Notes under the pieces: generated by a model
Databases searched by the model: none
What the model was told of the DNA's origin: nothing
Seen by the model: the letters and a program-made list of their open reading frames with translations, nothing else
Shown here: in pieces, positions 48,368 to 54,732 of the stretch
Layout of the letters: every line of letters starts with the position of its first letter
How positions within the stretch are numbered: position 1 is the stretch's first letter
Source of the DNA: Sneathiellales bacterium
GTDB taxonomy: Bacteria > Pseudomonadota > Alphaproteobacteria > JANQFL01
DNA: 64,000 nucleotides
NCBI GenBank assembly: GCA_028277845.1
Contig: JANQFL010000074.1
Coordinates: 1-64,000, forward strand
Direction: 5' to 3'
Position numbers and translations under genes: made by a program

Positions 48368-49147
48368 ATGCCCATGGCATGGGATCCCAATCAATATCTG
48401 AAATTCGCCGGGTTGCGTTTGCGTCCGGCGTTGGACTTGCTGGCGCAAATTCCCTTGGAAGCGCCGCAAACGGTGTTCGATCTCGGCGCGGGCGCCGGCA
48501 ACGTGACCCGCATTTTACAGGACCGCTGGCCGGATGCCGCCGTGACCGGCGTCGATTCCTCTCCCGAAATGTTCGAGAAGGCCCGCTCCGAACACCCCGA
48601 CATCGGCTGGCGGTTGTCCGATCTGGCCGATTGGCGGCCGGATCAACCCGCGGATATCATCTATTCCAATGCCGCCTTGCATTGGTTGTCCGACCACCGC
48701 GCGCTGTTCACCGCATTGATGGATAGCGTAGCGCCCGGCGGTGTCCTGGCCGTTCAGATGCCGCGCAATTTTTCCGCTCCGTCCCACACCGCGATGGCCG
48801 ACGCCGCCCGGGAAGGGCCTTGGCGGGACATTCTGGAGCCCTTGCTGCGGCCGGCGCCCGTGGCGGAACCGGACTATTACTACGATGTCCTCACCGCTGC
48901 AGGCGCGGACCCGGTGATTTGGGAAACCGAATACGTCCAGGTTCTGGAGGGAGACGATCCGGTCAAGGAATGGACCAAGGGCACCTGGTTGCGGCCTTTG
49001 CTGGATGCCCTGGACGAACCGGACCGGTCCGTTTTCGAAGCAGCCTATGCCGCCAAGGTTCGCGCCGCTTATCCACGCCGGGATGACGGCGTCACTTTGT
49101 TTCCGTTCCGGCGGCTGTTTATCGTCGCAGCGAAACCGGATTCGTAA
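48368..49147 (+). CDS. tam: Trans-aconitate 2-methyltransferase-like SAM methyltransferase
   Basis: 259 aa. Starts MAWDPNQYLKFAGLRLRPALDLL, characteristic of Tam. SAM-binding motif VFDLGAGAGNVTRIL, then VDSSPEMFEKA, SDLADWRP and ADIIYSNAALHWLSDH. The C-terminal part TKGTWLRPLLDAL also matches. It methylates trans-aconitate, a spontaneous product that inhibits aconitase. No linked TCA genes. Confidence 0.9.
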   Translation: MPMAWDPNQYLKFAGLRLRPALDLLAQIPLEAPQTVFDLGAGAGNVTRILQDRWPDAAVTGVDSSPEMFEKARSEHPDIGWRLSDLADWRPDQPADIIYSNAALHWLSDHRALFTALMDSVAPGGVLAVQMPRNFSAPSHTAMADAAREGPWRDILEPLLRPAPVAEPDYYYDVLTAAGADPVIWETEYVQVLEGDDPVKEWTKGTWLRPLLDALDEPDRSVFEAAYAAKVRAAYPRRDDGVTLFPFRRLFIVAAKPDS

Positions 49148-49218
49148 GACCGTCGCTTTTCCCGCCTTCCTCGGCGTGATAGATATGCATCTGGTTTTCC
49201 CAGCCGGGGGTGTGGTCC

Positions 49219-49863
49219 ATGGCGGCTAAAGTACTGACAATCGCGCAACAGAAAGGCGGAACCGGTAAGACGACGGTGGCCGCCCAACTGGCTGTTGCCT
49301 GGGCGGGCCGGGGGCGCAAGGTCGCTCTGATCGACCTCGACCCGCAGGAAAGCCTCAGTGCCTGGTTTTGGCTGCGGCGCGAGATGTACGGCGACGAAGC
49401 CGACAACATCGTTTTGCACAGCGCGTCCGCCGGCCGCACGGCCCTGTTGCTGGCACGGCTGAAGCCGGACCACGATATCGTCATCATCGACAGTCCGCCG
49501 CACACCCGGACCGAGGCGCAGGTGGCCATCGCCAAGGCCGACCTGGTCGTGACGCCCGTTCAGTTGAGTCCGATGGATCTCTGGGCGACGAAACCGACCC
49601 TGGAGCTGGCGGAGAAACAGAAGGTGGCGGCCATGCTGGTGCTTAACCGGGTGCCGCCGCGGGGCAACACGCCGGCCGCCGTCCGCGATGCCATCCGGCA
49701 GAAAAAGCTGCCGGTCGCCAGGGTATCCCTGGGGAATCGCCTGGCATTTGCCTCCAGCCTCATGGAGGGCCGCGGCGTGACGGAATCGGAGCCGTCGAGT
49801 TCCGCGTCCGCGGAAGTTCTGGCGCTGGCTTCGGAAATCTCCCGCCGTCTCAGCCGGGGCTGA
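49219..49863 (+). CDS. Orphan ParA/MinD-type ATPase
   Basis: 214 aa from ATG at 49219 (a GTG at 49210 is possible). Deviant Walker A QKGGTGKTT with signature Lys12 and P-loop Lys17, switch I IDLDPQES and Walker B IVIIDSPPH. Such small ParA proteins position cellular cargo such as chemoreceptor arrays, or partition plasmids. There is no ParB, parS-like cluster or chemotaxis operon nearby, so the cargo is unknown. Confidence 0.88.
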   Translation: MAAKVLTIAQQKGGTGKTTVAAQLAVAWAGRGRKVALIDLDPQESLSAWFWLRREMYGDEADNIVLHSASAGRTALLLARLKPDHDIVIIDSPPHTRTEAQVAIAKADLVVTPVQLSPMDLWATKPTLELAEKQKVAAMLVLNRVPPRGNTPAAVRDAIRQKKLPVARVSLGNRLAFASSLMEGRGVTESEPSSSASAEVLALASEISRRLSRG

Positions 49864-49913
49864 AATCTCCGCCGGAGAACGGCGCTCCCGATCAACTGAC
49901 CGGAAGGTGCGTC

Positions 49914-50639
49914 TTGATCGTGCTTTTTACCGATTTCGGCTGGAACGGGCCTTATGTCGGTCAAATGAAGGCCGCCATTGTCAAGCGTGCGCCCGAGGTT
50001 CCGGTCATCGACCTGTTGCACGATGCGCCCGCTTTCGACCCCAAGGCGTCGGCTTATCTGTTGCCGGCCTATGCCGCATGTTTCCCCAAAGGGAGTGTTT
50101 TCTTGTGCGTCGTCGATCCCGGTGTCGGCGGCACGCGCGATCCGTTGATCGTTCGGGCGGACGGACGGTGGTTCGTCGGGCCGGGCAATGGATTGTTTGA
50201 AATCGTGCGGCGACGGGCCGCACCGTCCAGGCAGTGGATCATCGAGTGGCGGCCCGAGCACCTGTCGGCCAGTTTTCATGGCCGCGATCTGTTTGCGCCC
50301 GTTGCGGCCGGCTTGGCCCGTGGAGTCATGCCGGCGGCCCGGATTTTGACCGCCGATGAACAACGTCACCACGACTGGCCCGATGATCTTGCGGAAGTGA
50401 CGTACGTCGACCATTACGGAAATGCCGTGACCGGTACGCGGGCGTCCCGGATCGGCACCGACAGTTCGGTGACGATCAACGGGCAAACCATCGATCATGC
50501 CCGGACGTTCGGCGACAAGGAGCCCGGCCAGGCTTTCTGGTACGCCAACGCCAACGGTTTGTTGGAAATTTCCGTCAACCAGGGCCGCGCGGTCGATGTT
50601 TTGGGTGCCGCCGTGGGCACGCCTATCCTGTTTTGTTAA
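49914..50639 (+). CDS. SAM hydroxide adenosyltransferase (DUF62 family)
   Basis: 241 aa from TTG with GGAAGG upstream. Family motifs: FTDFGWNGPYVGQMKA at the N-terminus, FLCVVDPGVGGTRDP, FVGPGNGLF and SASFHGRDLFAP, which frame the SAM pocket; the second half has DHYGNAVTG. Enzymes of this family use hydroxide to split SAM into adenosine and methionine. Related to fluorinase, but the fluorinase insertion is not seen. It follows the parA gene by 50 nt on the same strand. Confidence 0.9.
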   Translation: MIVLFTDFGWNGPYVGQMKAAIVKRAPEVPVIDLLHDAPAFDPKASAYLLPAYAACFPKGSVFLCVVDPGVGGTRDPLIVRADGRWFVGPGNGLFEIVRRRAAPSRQWIIEWRPEHLSASFHGRDLFAPVAAGLARGVMPAARILTADEQRHHDWPDDLAEVTYVDHYGNAVTGTRASRIGTDSSVTINGQTIDHARTFGDKEPGQAFWYANANGLLEISVNQGRAVDVLGAAVGTPILFC

Positions 50640-50961
50640 CTTTTTGTGCGCGTTATCAGGGAAATTTGGGCGAAATCGAGCCCGATTGAACGCGTGTTCA
50701 AAATTGAAACGCAAAGTGATCGGACATTTTTCCGTCACAGGGAATATTGTCTAAGGCGCTGAAAAGTAAGAAAAAGCGTATTTCCGACGACTCGGAATTT
50801 GAACGATCTCACCAACAAAGGTTAAAGAGCGGCCGATCCATTTAGGGCTTGTTAACCCTAAATGGTTAACGTTGGCGTATGAGCGCGGGCAACAATCCCG
50901 CTGGGGCAGTTTCGGGGAACCAGGACTGGAGGGGAGGAGAGAGAGCCAAAGGAGCGTAATG
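50640..50961. other. Intergenic region upstream of proton-channel module
   Basis: About 320 bases without a recognised gene. AT-richer than its flanks. It contains nested inverted repeats at 50841-50870, listed separately, and ends in a strong purine-rich ribosome site. An open frame starting from TTG at 50872 runs into the proton-channel gene but lacks conserved sequence before 50959. Confidence 0.5.
50841..50870. promoter_or_regulatory. Nested inverted repeats upstream of proton-channel module
   Basis: TTTAGGG (50841-50847) pairs perfectly with CCCTAAA (50856-50862), and GTTAACC (50851-50857) pairs with GGTTAAC (50864-50870). The two share bases, so only one can form at a time. The minus strand includes TTAACCAT, the half-site form reported for CtrA in Caulobacter. 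Possible operator, about 90 nt before the start codon. Confidence 0.45.
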
Positions 50962-51741
50962 ATGGCTGTAAAAATGGTTGGGATGGCGTCCGAACAACTG
51001 GATGCCTTGAATCCCGCGAATGTTGTATCCGACGCCGAGGCGCGTGAAAACAATGTCCGCGTGCTTGGCGGTGTTCCCGGAGCGATGCTTGCGCGCATCA
51101 GGGACGGCGGCGCAACGCCCTACAGCTACTTACTCTGGCTTCGATTCTCCATGGTCAACATGGCGGCTTTCGCCGTTGTCGGCGTCGCCTATATGCAAGG
51201 CTGGGTCGACATGGTCCTGGTCGCCGACAACACCGGTCTCAGCCTCGTTATTCTGGCGGCTTTCGTGATCGGCTTGGCTCTTGCCGCGCACAAGACCCTG
51301 CAAACCAGCCGCGAATTGAACTGCGCCCGCGAATTCGATCCGCCGCGCTGGAGCCGCGCGGCCCGCTATCTGGAAGCGACCTCCGGCCGGAACGCCGACA
51401 GCCGCGCCATGGTGGCGTCCGCGCTGAAACTGAAACTCGCAACCCGGATTTCGATCGTCAAGCACATCGGCAACAGCCTGGTAGTGCTCGGCCTGATCGG
51501 TACGGTTATCGGCTTTATCATCGCACTGTCCGGTGTCGACCCCGATACCGTCGGCGACGTCAAGGCCGTCGGTCCGATGGTGTCGACCTTGATTCAAGGT
51601 ATGTCGGTGGCCCTGTACACCACTCTTGTCGGCGCCGTGCTGAACATCTGGCTGATGATCAACTACCAATTGCTGGCCGGCGGAACCGCCAATCTGATCG
51701 CCACGATCGTGGAATCCGGTGAGAGCCATGCCGGAGCCTGA
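50962..51741 (+). CDS. MotA/TolQ/ExbB-type proton-channel family protein
   Basis: 259 aa from ATG at 50962, which is 7 nt after AAGGAG; the adjacent ATG at 50959 is only 4 nt away from it. Four TM segments (58-78, 91-110, 170-190, 205-238). TM3 has NSLVVLGLIGTVIGFIIAL with Thr181, matching the LGLxGTVxG pore motif of TolQ/ExbB, and TM4 has MSVALYTTLVGAVLNIWL with Thr220/221. The protein should form a proton-driven motor or channel in the inner membrane. It overlaps the next gene by 14 nt; no ton, tol or mot genes are near. Confidence 0.87.
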   Translation: MAVKMVGMASEQLDALNPANVVSDAEARENNVRVLGGVPGAMLARIRDGGATPYSYLLWLRFSMVNMAAFAVVGVAYMQGWVDMVLVADNTGLSLVILAAFVIGLALAAHKTLQTSRELNCAREFDPPRWSRAARYLEATSGRNADSRAMVASALKLKLATRISIVKHIGNSLVVLGLIGTVIGFIIALSGVDPDTVGDVKAVGPMVSTLIQGMSVALYTTLVGAVLNIWLMINYQLLAGGTANLIATIVESGESHAGA

Positions 51742-52339
51742 TCTGTTCAGCGACGAAGACGACGGTGGCGCCACCGTTTTTCGCGATGTCATCATGTTGG
51801 CCCTGGCCGGGTTCGTGGCCATTGTCATCCTGCTGCTGCCGCATCTGAACCCGAAGGCCAAGGCGTCGAAGAGCGACGCCAATCCGCCGGGCAACGTCAT
51901 CGTCGAGATGCGCTGGCCCGACGATATGGACACGGATGTGGATTTGTGGGTGGAAGCCCCCGGCGATAAGCCGGTTGGCTACTCCAACAAGGGCGGCCAG
52001 TTTTTCAATCTGCTGCGCGACGATCTCGGCCGTCTCGGCGACGCCACGGAAATGAACTACGAAGTGTCGTACAGCCGCGGCATTCCGACCGGCGAGTACA
52101 CGGTAAACGCCCACCTGTACCGTAATCTGGCGGGAACGTTCCCGGTTCCGGTTACGCTGGTGATCAGCGTCAAGCGCGATATCAGCGAATCGGCGCAACA
52201 GGTTCTGACGACCCGACTCAACCTGACCCACGAAGGCCAGGAACTGACAGCCTTCCGTTTCCGTCTCGACGAGCTGGCGCAAGTGGTGTCCGGCAGTGTG
52301 CACAATGTTCAACGCCCCTTGAGGGCAGCGGAGCGGTAA
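51728..52339 (+). CDS. One-TM protein with ExbD-like Asp and YfaP/DUF2135-like domain
   Basis: 203 aa from ATG at 51728, 14 nt inside the proton-channel gene. A short acidic cytosolic N-terminus leads to one TM helix (21-40), preceded by VFRDVIMLAL, which resembles the F-x-D-V start of ExbD/TolR helices with the essential Asp (here Asp20). The outer domain does not look like ExbD or OmpA. Residues ~57-140 (DMDTDVDLWVEAPGDKPVGY and LLRDDLGRLG) resemble the YfaP/DUF2135 fold. It is probably the partner subunit of the channel protein, with an unusual periplasmic output domain. Domain match is from memory only. Confidence 0.6.
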   Translation: MPEPDLFSDEDDGGATVFRDVIMLALAGFVAIVILLLPHLNPKAKASKSDANPPGNVIVEMRWPDDMDTDVDLWVEAPGDKPVGYSNKGGQFFNLLRDDLGRLGDATEMNYEVSYSRGIPTGEYTVNAHLYRNLAGTFPVPVTLVISVKRDISESAQQVLTTRLNLTHEGQELTAFRFRLDELAQVVSGSVHNVQRPLRAAER

Positions 52340-52344
52340 TCGAT

Positions 52345-52854
52345 ATGTCGCAATTGTCAGCCTTGTTTTTTGTCGCTCTCGCCCTGGTGACCGGATTGGG
52401 ACTGATTGCCGTCTGGTCGCGGCGCAAGCTGGTTATCCGCTTTGGCGCTGTGGCGTTGACCGCGGCCTTCATCCCGCTGTCCTATGCGGCATTTTCGGAG
52501 CTCCTGAGCAAACCCAAGCCGGTGTCGCTCGAGTGGGCGAACCGCAACGCCGAGGAAGCCACCGTTCTGGCATCCCAGATGCAGGAGAATGTGGCGATAT
52601 ACATTTGGCTGGCTTTGCCCGAAGCGACGGAACCGCGGGCCTATGTGCTGCCGTGGGATCGCCGGACCGCGCAGCAATTGCAAGGCGCCAACCGACAAGC
52701 GGAAAAGACCAAGTCGAAGGTGCGTATGCGCCGGCCGTTCCAAGTATCGATCGATACCCGCGATGAACTGTTCTATGCAACACCGCAACGGTCCGGCCCG
52801 GAAAAGACACCGGGCAACGGCAACGCCATGGTTTACAACCGGTCCAATCAGTGA
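52345..52854 (+). CDS. Two-TM hypothetical protein of proton-channel module
   Basis: 169 aa, 5 nt after the previous gene. Two TM helices (about 4-23 and 33-52) are joined by a short Arg/Lys loop (WSRRKL), which puts the C-terminus outside. Residues ~55-150 form a soluble domain (EATVLASQMQENVAIYIWLAL and YVLPWDRRTAQQLQ) followed by a polar tail. No family recognised. Tight spacing argues it is the third component of a three-gene unit with the channel-type and ExbD-like proteins. Confidence 0.6.
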   Translation: MSQLSALFFVALALVTGLGLIAVWSRRKLVIRFGAVALTAAFIPLSYAAFSELLSKPKPVSLEWANRNAEEATVLASQMQENVAIYIWLALPEATEPRAYVLPWDRRTAQQLQGANRQAEKTKSKVRMRRPFQVSIDTRDELFYATPQRSGPEKTPGNGNAMVYNRSNQ

Positions 52855-52880
52855 CTGCGACGTAATGCGCGGACACTGTT

Positions 52881-53612
52881 CTAAATGTGCGGTGTACCGG
52901 GGGTAAAGCTGTAGCCATCGCCGTGCACGGTCTTTATGAGGCGCGGCGGCTTGCCCTTTTCGCTTTCCAGTTTGTTGCGCAGACGGCCAATCAGAACGTC
53001 GATAGCCCGGCTCGGCGCATCCAGATCCTTCCCGTAGACCTCGCGATAAAGGATTTCCCGTGGGATCACCGTGTTGGGCGACTTGAGAAAGGCGCACAAC
53101 AGTCGGAATTCCGTCGACGTGAGGGAGACCACCCGGCCGTCATCGGCCGTCAGATGGTGGCTGGGCATCGCCAGGGTCCACTCGGCAAAATGGTAGTTTC
53201 CCGCCGGCGGTTCCGATCCGGCTGCCGGCTCGGACTTGTGGGTTCGGCGCAGGACGCTGCGGATGCGAGCCAATAGCTCGCGGTTGGCGAACGGCTTGGC
53301 TACGTAGTCGTCGGCACCCATTTCGAGACCGACCACGAGATCCACGGTTTCGCCCTTGCCGGTCAGCATAATGATGCCGAGATCGTGCTTTTCACGGAGT
53401 TCCCGGGCCAGGGCCAGGCCGTCCTCGCCCGGAAGGACCAAATCAAGCAACACCAAATCAACATGCCGCTCGTCGAGAACGGCACGCATTTGTGTGCCGT
53501 CGCCGGCTTCCGATACCTCGAAGCCCTCCCGGGTCAAATAGGTGTTGAGCATTTCCCTGAGGTCGGGGTCGTCGTCTACGACCAGAATGCCGTTTCTATC
53601 CTGCGACGTCAT
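52881..53612 (-). CDS. OmpR-type response regulator (orphan)
   Basis: 243 aa from ATG at 53612; an open frame extends upstream but the receiver starts here. Receiver domain: Asp13/Asp14, phospho-acceptor Asp57 in VLLDLVLPGEDG, Thr84 and Lys106. C-terminal winged helix: LTSTEFRLLCAFLKSPNTVI, VLIGRLRNKLE and KTVHGDGYSF, typical of OmpR/PhoB. No kinase is adjacent. Convergent with the proton-channel module (27-nt gap). Its upstream region contains OmpR-like boxes. Confidence 0.92.
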   Translation of the reverse strand: MTSQDRNGILVVDDDPDLREMLNTYLTREGFEVSEAGDGTQMRAVLDERHVDLVLLDLVLPGEDGLALARELREKHDLGIIMLTGKGETVDLVVGLEMGADDYVAKPFANRELLARIRSVLRRTHKSEPAAGSEPPAGNYHFAEWTLAMPSHHLTADDGRVVSLTSTEFRLLCAFLKSPNTVIPREILYREVYGKDLDAPSRAIDVLIGRLRNKLESEKGKPPRLIKTVHGDGYSFTPGTPHI

Positions 53613-53719
53613 AGCTTTCGGCGTCCAATTGCGTGCCGAAATCTTGAGAGTGCGCCAATAGCGATAAGCATCAAAGTCACGGTCTTCGCGATCCCACTTT
53701 TTTGAATTTTCGCTCAATG

Positions 53720-54009
53720 CGGCAGCCCTGACAACCGCCTAGCGGCACTCTATGTAACAAACCGGGCTCTATCCTTGGTCGTAGAGCCGTTCGAAGAGTT
53801 CGACTGCTGGTGTCGAATTTCTTGAGTGTATCTATAATAAAATGATAATTGTAACATATTTGTTACATAAGTTTTACTTTCGTATCTCGATGTATAGTGC
53901 ATTCTTTATTTATTTGTTAACACTTTTTTATTTACAACTAACTGATTGTTAACTATTTAAACTGACAATCCTATTTGTAGGCTTCATCAGTAGAGTTTGT
54001 CGATTTGAA
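53720..54009. other. AT-rich intergenic island with dyad repeats
   Basis: This stretch, especially 53820-53960, is markedly AT-rich compared with the rest of the window. It contains the dyad GTAACA-TATT-TGTTAC (53851-53866), a 10-bp inverted copy of TATGTAACAA (53751-53760) as TTGTTACATA (53860-53869), and several TGTTAAC words near 53910-53960. It separates the divergent response regulator and Sel1-like genes. No gene recognised. Confidence 0.6.
53845..53880. promoter_or_regulatory. OmpR-like binding boxes upstream of response regulator
   Basis: On the minus strand AAAGTAAAACTTATGTAACA continues into AATATGTTAC, resembling OmpR-type sites (TTTACTTTTxGTTACATATT in E. coli ompF). The dyad core at 53851-53866 is perfect. 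It may serve autoregulation of the regulator or control of the downstream Sel1-like gene. Based on resemblance only. Confidence 0.4.
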
Positions 54010-54036
54010 GTGAGCCTCGTGGTGGAGATCGAACAC

Positions 54037-54342
54037 ATGGCGCAACTGGACCAGGAAGCACAGGATTCATGCCGTTGGGCCGCCGAAGTCGGTGACGCGG
54101 ATGCGCAGTTCCATCTCGGATGTCTTTATGCCACGGGTCAGGGTGTGCCGCGGGATTTCGTGATCGCCCAGAAATGGCTCAATCTTGCTGCGGCAGCCGG
54201 TGTCAATGAGGCCAATTCGTATCGTGCCCGGCTCGCGCAGAACATGACGGCGACAGAAATCGCCGAAGCCGTGAGACTGGCGCGACGCTGGAAGTCGGGA
54301 TGCGTCGTCGTCTCTGGAGGAGACACATGCTACGTAAACTGA
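54037..54342 (+). CDS. Sel1-repeat protein, short
   Basis: 101 aa from ATG at 54037, with GGAG 9 nt upstream; GTG at 54010 would add nine residues. One full Sel1-like repeat: DADAQFHLGCLYATGQGVPRD then FVIAQKWLNLAAAAGV, and a second partial one with ANSYRARLAQNMTATEIAEA. No signal peptide, so it is cytosolic. Such repeats mediate protein contacts. It overlaps the next gene by 16 nt. Confidence 0.75.
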   Translation: MAQLDQEAQDSCRWAAEVGDADAQFHLGCLYATGQGVPRDFVIAQKWLNLAAAAGVNEANSYRARLAQNMTATEIAEAVRLARRWKSGCVVVSGGDTCYVN

Positions 54343-54620
54343 CCCTTGCCGCCGTGCTGGCCCTGTTCCCGTTCGCAGCGAACGCACAGTCCATGTGCAC
54401 CGAACGTACCGATATTCTGAAAGCGCTTGGCACCAAGTACTCGGAGGCCCCCGTCGCCATGGGTTTGGCCGCGAACGGAACCGTGCTGGAAGTGCTCGCG
54501 TCCAAGGACGGAACCTGGACGATCATATTTACCCGGCCGAACGGCATGAGTTGTGTTCTTGCCGCCGGCCAGTCCTGGGAATCGATTGAGAAAACGGCGG
54601 CTTTGGGTCCCAAAGCTTAG
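54327..54620 (+). CDS. Small secreted protein, hypothetical
   Basis: 97 aa from ATG at 54327, with GGAGG 6 nt upstream. A classical signal peptide (residues 1-21, cleavage at ANA-QS). The mature part has two Cys (SMCTER and GMSCVLA) that could form one disulfide and a beta-rich core with GTVLEVLASKDGTWTIIFTRP. No named domain was recognised; many alphaproteobacteria have proteins of this type. Coupled by overlap to the Sel1-like gene, with a strong terminator after it. Confidence 0.7.
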   Translation: MLRKLTLAAVLALFPFAANAQSMCTERTDILKALGTKYSEAPVAMGLAANGTVLEVLASKDGTWTIIFTRPNGMSCVLAAGQSWESIEKTAALGPKA

Positions 54621-54680
54621 TCGCCTTCATCGATTCCCTCCCCTCCCGGGGAAACCCGGGATTGTCCCGAGCCCTCCACT

Positions 54681-54709
54681 AATGGGCGCCATCCGGCGCC
54701 CATTTTTTT
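54681..54709 (+). terminator. Rho-independent terminator
   Basis: AATGGGCGCC-ATCC-GGCGCCCATT followed by a run of T (CATTTTTTTG). It ends the Sel1/secreted-protein unit and also sits 24 nt before the 3' end of the convergent ggt gene. Confidence 0.9.
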
Positions 54710-54732
54710 GTCTGCCGTTCGTCGGCGGAAAT

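Noticed and set aside
50962-52854. Zorya-type phage defence system
   Set aside because: ZorA has a long cytosolic tail and ZorB an OmpA-like peptidoglycan domain; neither is present, and no zorC/D/E-like genes flank the module.
53720-54009. Recent horizontal insertion or mobile-element scar in the AT-rich stretch
   Set aside because: No terminal repeats, transposase fragment or target duplication; the flanking genes have normal composition. Regulatory DNA is the simpler reading.
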